Shown: positions 10,459-19,477 of the stretch, piece by piece
How positions within the stretch are numbered: position 1 is the stretch's first letter
Layout of the letters: every line of letters starts with the position of its first letter
NCBI RefSeq assembly: GCF_000428105.1
Contig: NZ_KE386623.1
Span: 10,670 to 74,669 of the forward strand
DNA length: 64,000 nt
From: Bacteroides pyogenes DSM 20611 = JCM 6294
GTDB lineage: Bacteria; Bacteroidota; Bacteroidia; Bacteroidales; Bacteroidaceae
Direction: 5' to 3'
Made by a program: the position numbers and the translations under genes
The notes under the pieces: model-generated
Databases searched by the model: none
What the model saw: only the letters and a program-made list of their open reading frames with translations
Told to the model about the DNA's origin: nothing

Positions 10459-10575
10459 TACTCCGGCATATCGGCGTAAGCATTGTCCGGGCTTCGGATT
10501 TCTTCGCTCTTCATAGCCGGATGCTCTGACGACATATCGGCGTAAGCATGTCCGGACTTCAGCCGGCTTGCACTT
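10459..10575. repeat. 66-bp duplication between two gene ends
   Basis: CATATCGGCGTAAGCAT followed by GTCCGG(G/A)CTTC occurs at 10467 and again at 10533, exactly 66 bp later. The sequence after the second copy runs into the last codons of the minus-strand isomerase-like gene and is weakly similar to the matching part of the first copy. The unit may therefore derive from that gene's 3' end. Confidence 0.8.
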
Positions 10576-11809
10576 ATTCCATCCGTTTGCATCCGTTTAC
10601 CTGAAAGAACTCGTTCAGCGTTTCCTCATGGTTGCCCCGCACCATCACGTGGTGGTTGCCCAGCGGTGTCTTCAGGAAATAGTCCACCGGAGTATTCATC
10701 CGGATGCGCACCTGTGTACGGCACATATTCACGTAATTGGTGTTTTCCGTCAGGTTGCCCGTCGAAAGATAATACTCGTTCAGGCATTCGCCGCCGCATT
10801 TCACTATCGTCACCTCTCCGGTAGGCATCACTCCCTGTATGCCGATTCCCTTTTCCGTTTCGAAGTGGTTGCGCAGGATGTATGTGTCCGACTGCTTGAG
10901 CCCCACTGTGCAGTGCGACAGGATGAGGTCGTTTGCCGGGGTGTTGATCATCGAGGGGTTTGCCATAAAGCCGTCCTGCCCTGTCAGCGCCTTTACCGTC
11001 AGCAAGGTGAATACCGACTGCAAGTCTCCTTCGCATCCCGCCGTAATGCCTTCGTCGTTGAGTAACGAAAGCGCCAGATAGCCGGTCGTGTTGATCTCTT
11101 CGATCACTTTGAAGCAGCTTAGCGTGATGGCATCCAGTTTTTCTTCGTGGCACACCTGCTTGATGGCGCGGTACAGACGCATCGATTTCAGCAGTTCCTC
11201 AGGAGTTGCTTCGCGAAGCGCAATCGCCTGTGAGGCCACGGCAGCGCAGGCAGCTTCCACTTCTTTGTCTCCGATTCGTTGGAAATGCTCGTACACACGT
11301 TCCAGAGGAATATCCATGTATTCGATTCCCCAACGGCGTTTGGCGAGCAGGTAATCCACGTTGCTGGCTATCAGCCAGGGCGAAGGCGAACCGATTACGC
11401 CGATGCGCTTGCCCGACAAAGAGCGTTGCGCCCGGAAATTGTTGTACAAGGCATGGATCCGTTCTATCACGGAAGTGGGGGCGCCATGAAGTATTTCGCT
11501 TTTCATTCCCCGCATCCTCAACCATGCCGATATTTCCAGAGCGGCAGCCAACGAATTTTGCATACCGTCGGCTAATAAAATCGCGGGGCGCGGCAAATGT
11601 TCGAACTGCTGCATGACAAGTTTTTCCACCCCTCCGGTAGCGATGAAAATGATTTTGAAGTCATCGTCGCTCAGCCGGTCCGTGTGCCGGTAATCTACGA
11701 ATCTGACGGTATAATGTTTTTTAAGTTCATTCAGGATGGCTTCATGAGAATGGTGTAAAGATAGTTCAGGTTGAAGCGGTGATTTAAACGAAATAAGATG
11801 TATTTCCAT
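10574..11809 (-). CDS. L-fucose/L-arabinose isomerase-like protein
   Basis: This 411-aa protein has the two-part layout of the L-fucose/L-arabinose isomerase superfamily: N-terminal Rossmann-like halves (KIIFIATGGVEKLV, GKRIGVIGSPSPWL) and a C-terminal region with ITAGCEGDLQSVF, where the Glu would be a metal ligand, and SHCTVGL. It is shorter than true fucose isomerases, so the reaction is uncertain. It stands alone, transcribed away from the aminotransferase gene, with no sugar-uptake genes nearby. A -7 motif lies 29 bp upstream. Confidence 0.65.
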   Translation of the reverse strand: MEIHLISFKSPLQPELSLHHSHEAILNELKKHYTVRFVDYRHTDRLSDDDFKIIFIATGGVEKLVMQQFEHLPRPAILLADGMQNSLAAALEISAWLRMRGMKSEILHGAPTSVIERIHALYNNFRAQRSLSGKRIGVIGSPSPWLIASNVDYLLAKRRWGIEYMDIPLERVYEHFQRIGDKEVEAACAAVASQAIALREATPEELLKSMRLYRAIKQVCHEEKLDAITLSCFKVIEEINTTGYLALSLLNDEGITAGCEGDLQSVFTLLTVKALTGQDGFMANPSMINTPANDLILSHCTVGLKQSDTYILRNHFETEKGIGIQGVMPTGEVTIVKCGGECLNEYYLSTGNLTENTNYVNMCRTQVRIRMNTPVDYFLKTPLGNHHVMVRGNHEETLNEFFQVNGCKRME

Positions 11810-11837
11810 GGCCCTTGTTTTTGTATTTTAGGTGTCA

Positions 11838-11845
11838 CAAATGTA
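11838..11845 (-). promoter_or_regulatory. Bacteroides -7 promoter element, minus strand
   Basis: CAAATGTA on the plus strand reads TACATTTG on the minus strand, matching TAnnTTTG. It would give a leader of about 22 nt for the isomerase-like gene. No clear -33 element was seen. Confidence 0.6.
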
Positions 11846-11927
11846 TGCTTTCTTTTTGTATTATCATAGTGTTTTTAGCCTTGATAAGTATTTTAAAGTT
11901 TTTATGTCTGTGTATTCAAATTATTGC

Positions 11928-11935
11928 TAACTTTG
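11928..11935 (+). promoter_or_regulatory. Bacteroides -7 promoter element
   Basis: TAACTTTG matches TAnnTTTG and sits about 46 bp before the aminotransferase start. No exact TTTG was found at the -33 position. Confidence 0.6.
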
Positions 11936-11981
11936 TGGTTCCATAATTATGATGACTAAACAATAAATCGAGAATTATCTT

Positions 11982-13184
11982 ATGCCAACCATATCCATTC
12001 GCGGGAATGAGATGCCTGCATCACCTATCAGAAAGTTGGCTCCTTTGGCCGATGCAGCCAAGCAACGGGGAGTCCATGTGTTTCATCTGAATATCGGCCA
12101 ACCCGATTTGCCTACTCCGAAAGCCGCGATTGACGCCATACGCAACATCGACCGCACGGTACTGGAATACAGTCCGAGCGCAGGTTATGCCAGCTATCGC
12201 GAGAAGCTGGTGGGGTATTACGCCAAATACAACATCCGTCTCACCGCCGACGATATCATCGTTACTTCCGGCGGGTCGGAGGCGGTTCTTTTCGCTTTTC
12301 TTTCGTGCCTGAACCCGGGCGACGAGATCATTGTCCCGGAACCCGCCTATGCCAATTATATGGCTTTCGCCATCTCTGCCGGGGCCAAGATACGCACCAT
12401 TGCCACTACCATCGAAGAAGGGTTCGCTTTGCCGAAGGTGGAAAAGTTCGAGGAACTGATCAACGAGCGTACCAAAGCCATACTGATCTGCAACCCGAAC
12501 AATCCGACAGGTTATCTGTATACCCGCCGGGAGATGAACCAGATACGAGACTTGGTGAAGAAGTACGACCTCTTCCTTTTCTCCGACGAAGTGTACCGTG
12601 AGTTTATCTATACCGGTTCGCCTTATATCTCCGCCTGCCATCTGGAAGGAATAGAGAATAACGTGGTGCTCATCGACTCCGTGTCGAAACGCTATTCGGA
12701 GTGCGGCATCCGTATCGGGGCATTGATCACAAAGAACAAAGAGGTGCGCGACGCGGTGATGAAGTTTTGTCAGGCGCGCCTGAGCCCTCCCCTGATCGGA
12801 CAGATTGCGGCGGAGGCTTCACTCGACGCGCCCGAAGAGTATTCGCGTGAGACGTACGATGAATATGTGGAGCGCCGCAAATGCCTCATCGACGGGCTGA
12901 ACCGCATTCCCGGCGTCTATTCGCCCATTCCGATGGGAGCTTTCTATACGGTTGCCAAACTTCCTGTCGACGATGCCGACAAGTTCTGCGCATGGTGTCT
13001 TTCGGATTTCGAGTACGAAGGGCAGACTGTTTTCATGGCTCCGGCTTCGGGTTTCTATACCACGCCGGGATCGGGCGTCAACCAAGTCCGCATCGCCTAT
13101 GTGTTGAAGAAAGAAGACCTCACCCGCGCGCTGTTTATCCTGCAAAAGGCTTTGGAGGCCTATCCGGGACGAACGGAAGGATGA
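11982..13184 (+). CDS. class I/II pyridoxal-phosphate aminotransferase
   Basis: The 400-aa fold-type I aminotransferase resembles aspartate or aromatic aminotransferases. Visible motifs are LNIGQPDLPTP near the N-terminus, VTSGGSEAVLFAF (cofactor phosphate region), ICNPNNPTGYLYT, LFSDEVYREFIY, and DSVSKRYSECGIRIG with the Schiff-base Lys near residue 236. The C-terminal VNQVRIAYV contains the substrate-carboxylate Arg. It probably exchanges the amino group between a dicarboxylic amino acid and 2-oxoglutarate; the exact substrate cannot be told from sequence. The permease gene begins 28 bp downstream. Confidence 0.88.
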   Translation: MPTISIRGNEMPASPIRKLAPLADAAKQRGVHVFHLNIGQPDLPTPKAAIDAIRNIDRTVLEYSPSAGYASYREKLVGYYAKYNIRLTADDIIVTSGGSEAVLFAFLSCLNPGDEIIVPEPAYANYMAFAISAGAKIRTIATTIEEGFALPKVEKFEELINERTKAILICNPNNPTGYLYTRREMNQIRDLVKKYDLFLFSDEVYREFIYTGSPYISACHLEGIENNVVLIDSVSKRYSECGIRIGALITKNKEVRDAVMKFCQARLSPPLIGQIAAEASLDAPEEYSRETYDEYVERRKCLIDGLNRIPGVYSPIPMGAFYTVAKLPVDDADKFCAWCLSDFEYEGQTVFMAPASGFYTTPGSGVNQVRIAYVLKKEDLTRALFILQKALEAYPGRTEG

Positions 13185-13212
13185 TGCGCGATGAAAACGA
13201 CAAGAGTGTGCA

Positions 13213-14484
13213 ATGGCATTCGTTAAATCATACATAAAAGGTAGCCTTCCTTTTTTTCTGGCGAGGCGCATCTACCGTGAGAGCGACGGGGGGAAGCAGG
13301 TTTCGCGTCCGGCCGTGCTCATTGCCATGGCGGGCATTGCCGTCGGGCTGGCGGTGATGATCGTTGCGGTGGCGGTAGTGGTCGGTTTCAAGAGCGAGGT
13401 GCGCAACAAAGTCATCGGCTTCGGGTCGCACATCCAGATAACCAATCTCGACGCCGTGACGTCTTATGAAACACATCCGCTGGTGGTGGGCGACAGTATG
13501 ATGGAGGCATTGAGGCGTTATCCCGAGGTGGAGCATGTGCAACGCTACGCTACCAAGCCGGGTATGATAAAGACCGATGAGGCTTTTCAGGGAATGGTGC
13601 TGAAGGGAGTTGGGAAAGAGTTCGACGCCCGCTTTATGAAAGAGCATCTGCTGGAAGGAGCGATACCCGCTTTCGGCGATTCCGCGTCCGCCAATCAAGT
13701 GCTTATCTCCAAGACTCTGGCCGACAAACTGAGGCTGAAAACTGGGGATAAAATCTATACGTATTACATTCAGGATGATGTACGTGCCCGCCGATTGACG
13801 ATTGCCGGAATCTATCAGACCAATTTTGCCGAATATGACAACCTATTTCTGCTGACCGACCTTGCCCTCGTGAACCGGCTCAATCGTTGGCAGAACGATC
13901 AGGTGAGCGGCGTGGAGTTGCAGATACGCGATTACGACCGCTTGGAGGAGGTTACCTACCGGATAGCGGCGGATACGGATAATCGCCGTGACGCGCTTGG
14001 AGGAGTATATTACGTGCGCAATATCGAGCAGATGAATCCGCAGATATTCGCCTGGCTCGACCTGCTCGACCTGAACGTATGGGTGATTCTTTTCCTGATG
14101 ATCGGCGTGGCAGGCTTCACCATGATTTCGGGATTGCTGATCATCATCATCGAGCGTACCCATATGATCGGGCTGCTGAAAGCTCTGGGAGCCGACAACT
14201 TTACCATACGCAAGACTTTCCTCTGGTTCTCCGTCTTTCTTATCGGCAAGGGGATGCTTTGGGGAAATGCGTTGGGGCTGGCGTTCTGTTTCGTTCAGTC
14301 GCGGTTCGGCGTTTTCACGCTCAACCCGGAGACTTATTATGTGGATACCGTTCCCGTCTCCTTCAACCTGTTGCTTTTCATGCTCATCAACGCAGGCACG
14401 CTTGCCGCCTCTGTCCTGATGCTGGTCGGTCCCTCTTTCCTGATCACCAAAATCCGTCCGGCAAGCTCCATGAGGTACGAGTAA
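13213..14484 (+). CDS. FtsX-like ABC transporter permease (LolC/E type)
   Basis: This 423-aa inner-membrane protein has the LolC/LolE layout. An N-terminal membrane segment (LIAMAGIAVGLAVMIVAVAVVVGF) is followed by a periplasmic domain of about 230 residues. Three C-terminal membrane segments follow (LNVWVILFLMIGVAGFTMI, FLWFSVFLIGKGMLWGNALG and LLFMLINAGTLAASVLMLVG). The motif IIIIERTHMIGLLKALGA is characteristic of FtsX-type permeases and contacts the ATPase. The likely role is lipoprotein release or a related export step. No ATPase gene is adjacent. Confidence 0.85.
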   Translation: MAFVKSYIKGSLPFFLARRIYRESDGGKQVSRPAVLIAMAGIAVGLAVMIVAVAVVVGFKSEVRNKVIGFGSHIQITNLDAVTSYETHPLVVGDSMMEALRRYPEVEHVQRYATKPGMIKTDEAFQGMVLKGVGKEFDARFMKEHLLEGAIPAFGDSASANQVLISKTLADKLRLKTGDKIYTYYIQDDVRARRLTIAGIYQTNFAEYDNLFLLTDLALVNRLNRWQNDQVSGVELQIRDYDRLEEVTYRIAADTDNRRDALGGVYYVRNIEQMNPQIFAWLDLLDLNVWVILFLMIGVAGFTMISGLLIIIIERTHMIGLLKALGADNFTIRKTFLWFSVFLIGKGMLWGNALGLAFCFVQSRFGVFTLNPETYYVDTVPVSFNLLLFMLINAGTLAASVLMLVGPSFLITKIRPASSMRYE

Positions 14485-14509
14485 GCCGTGACGCGAGGAC
14501 GACTCCGAA

Positions 14510-15679
14510 TCACCTTCTCATGAAGTCGCCCTTTCCTCTCAACCGTCGGTAGAGCTTGAACTTCAGAGTCTGCAAAGGCAAAAGAATGTCGAACACCGGC
14601 AGTGAGAAATAATACCTTCTGCCTCCTCCCAATTCTTTGGCTGCCCGGTTCACTACGACCGCTTGCAATGCGTAACGGCAGCACCAGACGCATAGGGCGA
14701 CGCCTGCAACGAGCCAGTGGGCGTGCAGGATGCCCGAAACCATTCCCGCTATGCATACGGCATAGAGCATGAGGTAAGAGAACGTCTCAAATCCGCAAAG
14801 GTAGCGTTGGATGCCTTTGTAGAAGCGAGCCGTCGCCATGTAGCTTATCTTCTCTTCTTTCCATTCTTTGCGTGAGGCCGGCAGGATGCAGACAGTGGCG
14901 GACGGATCTGTCTCCACACGCGTGTTCGAGCGGGTTACCGAATGGTTTATGAACAGATCGTCTTCGCCCCGTTGCAGGTTCAGGTAAGAAGAGAATCCTT
15001 TCTGGCGGAAGAACACCTCTTTGCGATAGGCGAGGTTGCGGCCGATACCCATGTACGGACAGCGGGCGAGGGCGAAGCCCAGATAGCGCAAAGAACGGAA
15101 CAGATTGTCGAATGCCGTCCGTTTGTGAAACCATCCCTTCGTGCGGGCATATCCGCTGTAACCCAATACGATTTCCGTCTCCGGTGTGAAATTCCGCGCC
15201 AGCATCTTCAGCCATTGGTTGCTTGCCGGTGTGCATCCGGTCTCCGTAAATACCAGCCAGTCGTATCTGCTTGCCTTGATTCCCAAGGTCAAAGCCAGTT
15301 TCTTGTGACTGATGTACCGGGCCGTGTTCGGCGTGAAGCTGTGGTACAGATGGGGATACTTTTCTTCGAGCACGCCAAGCACGTCTTCGGTGTCATCGGT
15401 CGATCCGTCGTTGATGACAATCACTTCGAAGCAAGGATAATCCTGCTCCAGAACGGCGGGAAGCATCTTGCGCAGGTTGTCGGCCTCGTTGCGCGCGCAA
15501 ATCACCACCGAAAGCGGTTCGAAATCCGCTGCAAACGTTAGTTTGTTTTTGCCTGCGGCTTTGTTGCGGACATATATACGATTGTATAAACCTAAATAAT
15601 AAATAAGTTGAATTGCGAAAAGAACTCCGGCCGCCGATGTTAAAATCAATTCGGCCGTGTTGAACGTAAATGCTTCCAT
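14510..15679 (-). CDS. family 2 glycosyltransferase, membrane-associated
   Basis: The 389-aa protein starts with a membrane segment (LTSAAGVLFAIQLIYYLGLY). A GT-A domain follows: LSVVICARNEADNLRKML, EVIVINDGSTDDTEDVL with the nucleotide-sugar Asp pair, and later VFTETGCTPASNQWL in place of the usual DxD region. C-terminal membrane segments (FSYLMLYAVCIAGMVSG, HWLVAGVALCVWCC) suggest a polymer-forming or lipid-linked transferase. Donor and acceptor are unknown. It is convergent with the FtsX-like gene (25 bp apart) and has a -7 motif 33 bp upstream. Confidence 0.85.
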   Translation of the reverse strand: MEAFTFNTAELILTSAAGVLFAIQLIYYLGLYNRIYVRNKAAGKNKLTFAADFEPLSVVICARNEADNLRKMLPAVLEQDYPCFEVIVINDGSTDDTEDVLGVLEEKYPHLYHSFTPNTARYISHKKLALTLGIKASRYDWLVFTETGCTPASNQWLKMLARNFTPETEIVLGYSGYARTKGWFHKRTAFDNLFRSLRYLGFALARCPYMGIGRNLAYRKEVFFRQKGFSSYLNLQRGEDDLFINHSVTRSNTRVETDPSATVCILPASRKEWKEEKISYMATARFYKGIQRYLCGFETFSYLMLYAVCIAGMVSGILHAHWLVAGVALCVWCCRYALQAVVVNRAAKELGGGRRYYFSLPVFDILLPLQTLKFKLYRRLRGKGDFMRR

Positions 15680-15711
15680 CTATTTGTCTATGTAGTAATG
15701 TTTATTACATG

Positions 15712-15719
15712 CAAATGTA
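15712..15719 (-). promoter_or_regulatory. Bacteroides -7 promoter element, minus strand
   Basis: CAAATGTA on the plus strand reads TACATTTG on the minus strand. It lies between the AI-2E-type permease stop and the glycosyltransferase start and would give a leader of about 25 nt. Confidence 0.6.
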
Positions 15720-15741
15720 AGCCTTTTCGGGAAGATTTTCC

Positions 15742-16767
15742 CTATTTGTAGAATCTTATTTTCCCATTGTCCAGATATTCTCTTTTCAGTATGTCGACAA
15801 ACAGAAAGAATAGGGAGAGAAGCAGCGGACCGAAGATGACTCCCATGAAACCGAAGAGCGGAAGTCCGATGACAACTCCGAATACGGTGATGAGCGGATG
15901 GATGTCCGCCATTTGCTTCTGGATGATAAACCGGATGAGGTTGTCGGAGTTGGATACAATGATAATTCCGTAGGCGGCTATCCCGATGGCTCCGAACCAG
16001 TCGTCGCTGAGCGCCATGTAGATGGCGGCGGGCAGCCATACGATTCCCGAGCCTACTACCGGTATGACGCTTGCAATGCTGGTGAGCACACCCAGAATGA
16101 TGGCGTTGGGAACCCCGAATATGAAAAAGCCGACTGTCGCCACAGCTCCCTGTATCAACGCCAGCAGAGGGATTCCGATGGCATTGGAGCGGATGATCAT
16201 ATTGATTTCGTTGGTCACATTCAGCCTGTTTTCTTTATTGAAAGGAAGCAGTTCGCTCACATATTTTTCCATTCGTTCTCCTCCCATCAACATGAAATAG
16301 AGCACGAAGATGAGCACGAAGATGTTGATTACGAAACTCCCGATTCCGCCCATTACGGCCTGTCCGATACGCGGAAGCTGGGCTAACAGGAAAGAGAGCG
16401 CGTCGCCTCCCAATATGTCGTATCCCGTTTTCTTCCGGATAGCGGCAGCCAATTGCTCTATGGGAGCGATGAATGATTGCGGATCCAGATTGATGTCTTG
16501 CAGTTTGTTCACCAGCATCCAAACGATTAGCGAGAGCGGAACCAAAAAGAACAGAATCGCCTCTACGGTAATGATAGTCGCTCCGATAACCCGTTTCATT
16601 CTTCGTTTCTTGGTGAGATAGAACATTTGTCCCCGTACGAGGGTATAGATGGTCAGCGCTCCAAGCAACCCTCCTATGAAAGGAGTCATCTGTCTCAAGA
16701 TAACAATTCCTATCAGCAGGATGATGCTGATGAGCGAATATTTCCGGTATTTGTCGGTAAAGTCCAT
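15742..16767 (-). CDS. AI-2E family transporter (PerM/YdiK-like)
   Basis: The 341-aa polytopic membrane protein has about eight hydrophobic segments, among them SLISIILLIGIVILRQM, LFFLVPLSLIVWMLV and FVINIFVLIFVLYFMLM. The region VIPVVGSGIVWLPAAIYM is the conserved P-x-x-G signature of this family, and PLFGFMGVIFGPLLL is typical of its C-terminus. Family members export small molecules or exchange sodium and protons; this one's substrate is unknown. Upstream, on the minus strand, is a 66-bp tandem array and then the biotin operon. Confidence 0.88.
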   Translation of the reverse strand: MDFTDKYRKYSLISIILLIGIVILRQMTPFIGGLLGALTIYTLVRGQMFYLTKKRRMKRVIGATIITVEAILFFLVPLSLIVWMLVNKLQDINLDPQSFIAPIEQLAAAIRKKTGYDILGGDALSFLLAQLPRIGQAVMGGIGSFVINIFVLIFVLYFMLMGGERMEKYVSELLPFNKENRLNVTNEINMIIRSNAIGIPLLALIQGAVATVGFFIFGVPNAIILGVLTSIASVIPVVGSGIVWLPAAIYMALSDDWFGAIGIAAYGIIIVSNSDNLIRFIIQKQMADIHPLITVFGVVIGLPLFGFMGVIFGPLLLSLFFLFVDILKREYLDNGKIRFYK

Positions 16768-16840
16768 GACACGTATCTTTGTTGTTCATTAAAAATAACA
16801 CGAAAAAGGAGAAAAAAGTTTATTCGTCCGCTTTTTTCTT

Positions 16841-17303
16841 TCATCGTTTCAGTCGTACGATTTCGCTTTCCTGCTATGGGGCGAAACAGTAGCTATTTTT
16901 TATTTTTTATCGTCGCAAGCGTTCGGTTTTGCTTTCTTATCACAGGGCAAAGCAGTAGCCGGGTCTTCTCTTTCACTTCAAAGAAGTCTGGTTGTACATC
17001 GAAGCTGATAGGCGAAGCAGTAGCCGGTTTTTTACTTTTCATCGTCGCAAGCGTTCGGTTTTGCTTGTCTGCCACAGGGGGAGCAGTATCTTGTTCCTCT
17101 TTTTCATCGTTTCGGTCGTACGATTTTGCTTTTCTGCGGCAGGAAAAAGCGACATTCGGTTTCTTTTTTTACTGTCGTAAGCTTTCGGCACATAATAAAC
17201 ACTACTGAATCGAAGTAAGCAGGGCTTTCTTTTGCTACTGTCGTAAGCTTTCGACTTGCAGAAAAGGCGGGAATCGCTGTCGCTTTGCCGCGCCGTTTCT
17301 TCT
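16841..17303. repeat. 66-bp tandem array, seven units
   Basis: Units marked by ATCGT(T/C)(T/G)C start at 16843, 16909, one degenerate unit near 16975, then 17041 and 17107; related ACTGTCGTAAGC units follow at 17171 and 17237. The clear spacings are 66, 132 (two units), 66, 64 and 66 bp. Further shared words are GTTCGGTTTTGCTT and AGCAGTAGCCGG. The array fills the 555-bp gap between the AI-2E-type permease and the bioD stop. There is no convincing coding frame. Confidence 0.92.
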
Positions 17304-17322
17304 TCCCCCTTTTGCCCTGCGT

Positions 17323-17973
17323 TTACTTGGTTTGCAGTTCAGGCACGAGCACGAATCCGGTTTCGGGGAAGTGCTTGCCGAGATATTCGCGGATAAACTC
17401 CATCGTATCGTTCTGTATGGTTTTGTCTTCCACCGGCGGATACAGGTTGTATGCCACCGTGTCGAGGGTGATGCCTCGCCGCTGTATGGCCTCGAAGCTG
17501 AGTAGCGTATGGTTGATGCTTCCCAGTTTGCCGGAGGTGACGAAGATGAGCGGATAGCCCTCCCGCGCGATGTAGTCGATGGTCAGAAGCTCCTTCGTCA
17601 GCGGAACCATGAGTCCGCCCGCCCCTTCCAGCAGTACGGCGTCGTAGCGTTCGCTCAGTCTTTCGGTCGCCTCTTTTATCTTGCGGAAGTCGATCGCGCG
17701 GTTGTCGATGCGGGAGGCGAGGAGCGGCGAGGCGGGATACGAGAAAATCTCCGGCATGGTCCATCCCTTCTCATCCTCTTCGGTGAACGGGATTCCCATG
17801 ATGCGACGGTGCAGGTCGATGTCTTCCGAATGCCCCACGTTGCCCGTCTGAATGAATTTCTGGGTGATGGTGCGCCGTCCCGCCCTGTTCCATTCGCGGG
17901 CGATGAAGGCTGTGGCATAGCTTTTTCCGGCATCCGTGTCGATGCCGCTGACGAAATATACATTCTGTTTCAT
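17323..17973 (-). CDS. bioD: dethiobiotin synthetase
   Basis: BioD closes the ureido ring of dethiobiotin from 7,8-diaminopelargonate, CO2 and ATP, the penultimate step of biotin synthesis. The 216-aa product shows the P-loop FVSGIDTDAGKSYATAFIA at the N-terminus, QTGNVGHSEDIDLH, LLEGAGGLMVPL (the EGAGG motif) and VTSGKLGSINHTLLS, all expected for the family. The start overlaps the bioC stop by one base (TAATG), implying translational coupling. It is the last gene of the biotin operon; a 66-bp array follows its stop. Confidence 0.95.
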   Translation of the reverse strand: MKQNVYFVSGIDTDAGKSYATAFIAREWNRAGRRTITQKFIQTGNVGHSEDIDLHRRIMGIPFTEEDEKGWTMPEIFSYPASPLLASRIDNRAIDFRKIKEATERLSERYDAVLLEGAGGLMVPLTKELLTIDYIAREGYPLIFVTSGKLGSINHTLLSFEAIQRRGITLDTVAYNLYPPVEDKTIQNDTMEFIREYLGKHFPETGFVLVPELQTK

Positions 17974-18770
17974 TATTCTTTCTTTTTAGCGATTATATAA
18001 ATAGGGTGATAAGTGAGCGATACGGAATGGTCGCGACGAAAAAGGCGGTCGTACCGCTCGCAGAACTCGTGTAGGTCGCGGCGTGTCCACGGACGTGTCG
18101 CTCCACCTTCTTGTCCGGTCGGAATAGAGCCTCTGTTCGACTGAAATGGAGCGTTCACTCCGGTCTGTTTGAGGTGGTAAAGCACCTCGATAGAGCCTCT
18201 GAATGCAAGCGGTATGATTTCCTCCTCCGAGTGTATGATGTCGAAGCGGGGCGACAAAGCCTTTTCCAGCTCTTCCAACGATCGGTACGGAAGTCCGTTG
18301 CCGGTGAGCGTTCTCACTTCGCGCATGTTTTCCTTCCCGAAGGTGCTGAACGCAAAGTACCCCCGGCTGCGGAGCAGGGCGTTGCAACGCTCGAAGAATT
18401 TTTCGGGCGATTCGAACCATTGCAGCGCAGAGCAAGACGTGATCAGGCTCGTACCGGCGGGGAACGGAATTGTTTCGGCGTCGCCGGGCAGGAAAGAAAC
18501 CCGGTGTTCTTTCAGCAGATCTCCGCAACACGCTTCCATCTTCGGGCAGAGGTCGTTCAGAAACAGCCTGCGGGGGCGGAAAGCGTCGAACAGCAGGCGG
18601 GAGTAAGTCCCCGTGCCGCATCCGAACTCGATTACTTCCGGGCATGGAGAGGGGATGTGCGTTTGCAGCAGCCCGATCATTTTGCCGGCTATCCGGCGTT
18701 GTACGTTCGCTTCGCGCGGGTAAGTCGCCGCCGCTTTGCCGAAACGTTCGGCTATCAGTGATTTATCCAT
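17973..18770 (-). CDS. bioC: malonyl-[ACP] O-methyltransferase
   Basis: BioC methylates malonyl-ACP so that fatty-acid enzymes can extend it to pimeloyl-ACP methyl ester. The 265-aa SAM-dependent methyltransferase has motif [26 protein letters not shown] (motif II), [12 protein letters not shown] and [17 protein letters not shown], the SALQW region being typical of BioC. The N-terminal [20 protein letters not shown] also matches the family. It overlaps bioG by 8 bp upstream and bioD by one base downstream. Confidence 0.94.
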   Translation of the reverse strand: MDKSLIAERFGKAAATYPREANVQRRIAGKMIGLLQTHIPSPCPEVIEFGCGTGTYSRLLFDAFRPRRLFLNDLCPKMEACCGDLLKEHRVSFLPGDAETIPFPAGTSLITSCSALQWFESPEKFFERCNALLRSRGYFAFSTFGKENMREVRTLTGNGLPYRSLEELEKALSPRFDIIHSEEEIIPLAFRGSIEVLYHLKQTGVNAPFQSNRGSIPTGQEGGATRPWTRRDLHEFCERYDRLFRRDHSVSLTYHPIYIIAKKKE

Positions 18771-19437
18771 GTACGTTTGTTATCTGTCGGTTGGTCAATA
18801 GGTTTTCGAAAAGAGAGCGGCTGTAATGGGCGGCTTCGGTCTGCGTCACGTCTGTCGTGCCCGCCCATGCCCTCAATTGGTTTGCCGGCGGGAAAATCCG
18901 GTCGCTGGTTCCCACCACCGCCTGTCGCCACCGGAATGCCGAAGCCGGGAGCGCATCGTATTGCCTGCGGATGGATTCGAGTTCTTCCTTCAGCTCTTCC
19001 GCAGTCCGTTGCGGCATCACATCCGCAAAGGCCTCGTACTCGTCCGCCGAGCCGCACATTCTGCGGCGGAACTTCCTCAGGGTCTGCTCGTTGAGCCCTT
19101 GCAACGTCCCCTCGAAGATGGAAGGAGGGATGCCCCTCGTTTCGTCGATGGGGTAGGGAGTGCCGTTGATCGCTATGCTTTGGGTGACGGGGAGGTCGGG
19201 AAACCGGCGCATGACTTGCGTAGCCGTCCATACCCCCATCGACCACCCGATGAGGGTGATGCGGGAGTAGGCTTGCAGCAGGGTGTCGTCGAACTCCGGC
19301 GAGCGGTAGTCGTAGCAGATCATCCAGTCGCACCCCGCAGGACGTATGCGGGCGAACGGGCGTTCGTTCATCCCCCAGCCTGCGAAGAAAAGCAGCAGTT
19401 CCGGTTCGTTATTTTTTATCATAAACAGTTGCTCCAT
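18763..19437 (-). CDS. bioG: pimeloyl-[ACP] methyl ester esterase BioG
   Basis: BioG removes the methyl group from pimeloyl-ACP methyl ester, ending chain growth; it replaces BioH in many bacteria. The 224-aa protein is an alpha/beta hydrolase of the DUF452 type with [15 protein letters not shown] and the nucleophile elbow LIGWSMGVW (Ser near residue 66). A later Asp (GTSDRIFPP) and His ([12 protein letters not shown]) complete a likely triad. Start Met1 or Met6 are both possible. The gene overlaps bioC. A 43-bp repeat array separates it from bioF. Confidence 0.92.
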   Translation of the reverse strand: MEQLFMIKNNEPELLLFFAGWGMNERPFARIRPAGCDWMICYDYRSPEFDDTLLQAYSRITLIGWSMGVWTATQVMRRFPDLPVTQSIAINGTPYPIDETRGIPPSIFEGTLQGLNEQTLRKFRRRMCGSADEYEAFADVMPQRTAEELKEELESIRRQYDALPASAFRWRQAVVGTSDRIFPPANQLRAWAGTTDVTQTEAAHYSRSLFENLLTNRQITNVHG

Positions 19438-19477
19438 CGGTTTATCGTTTTTTCAGTCGGTCTATATTATTTTTTTT

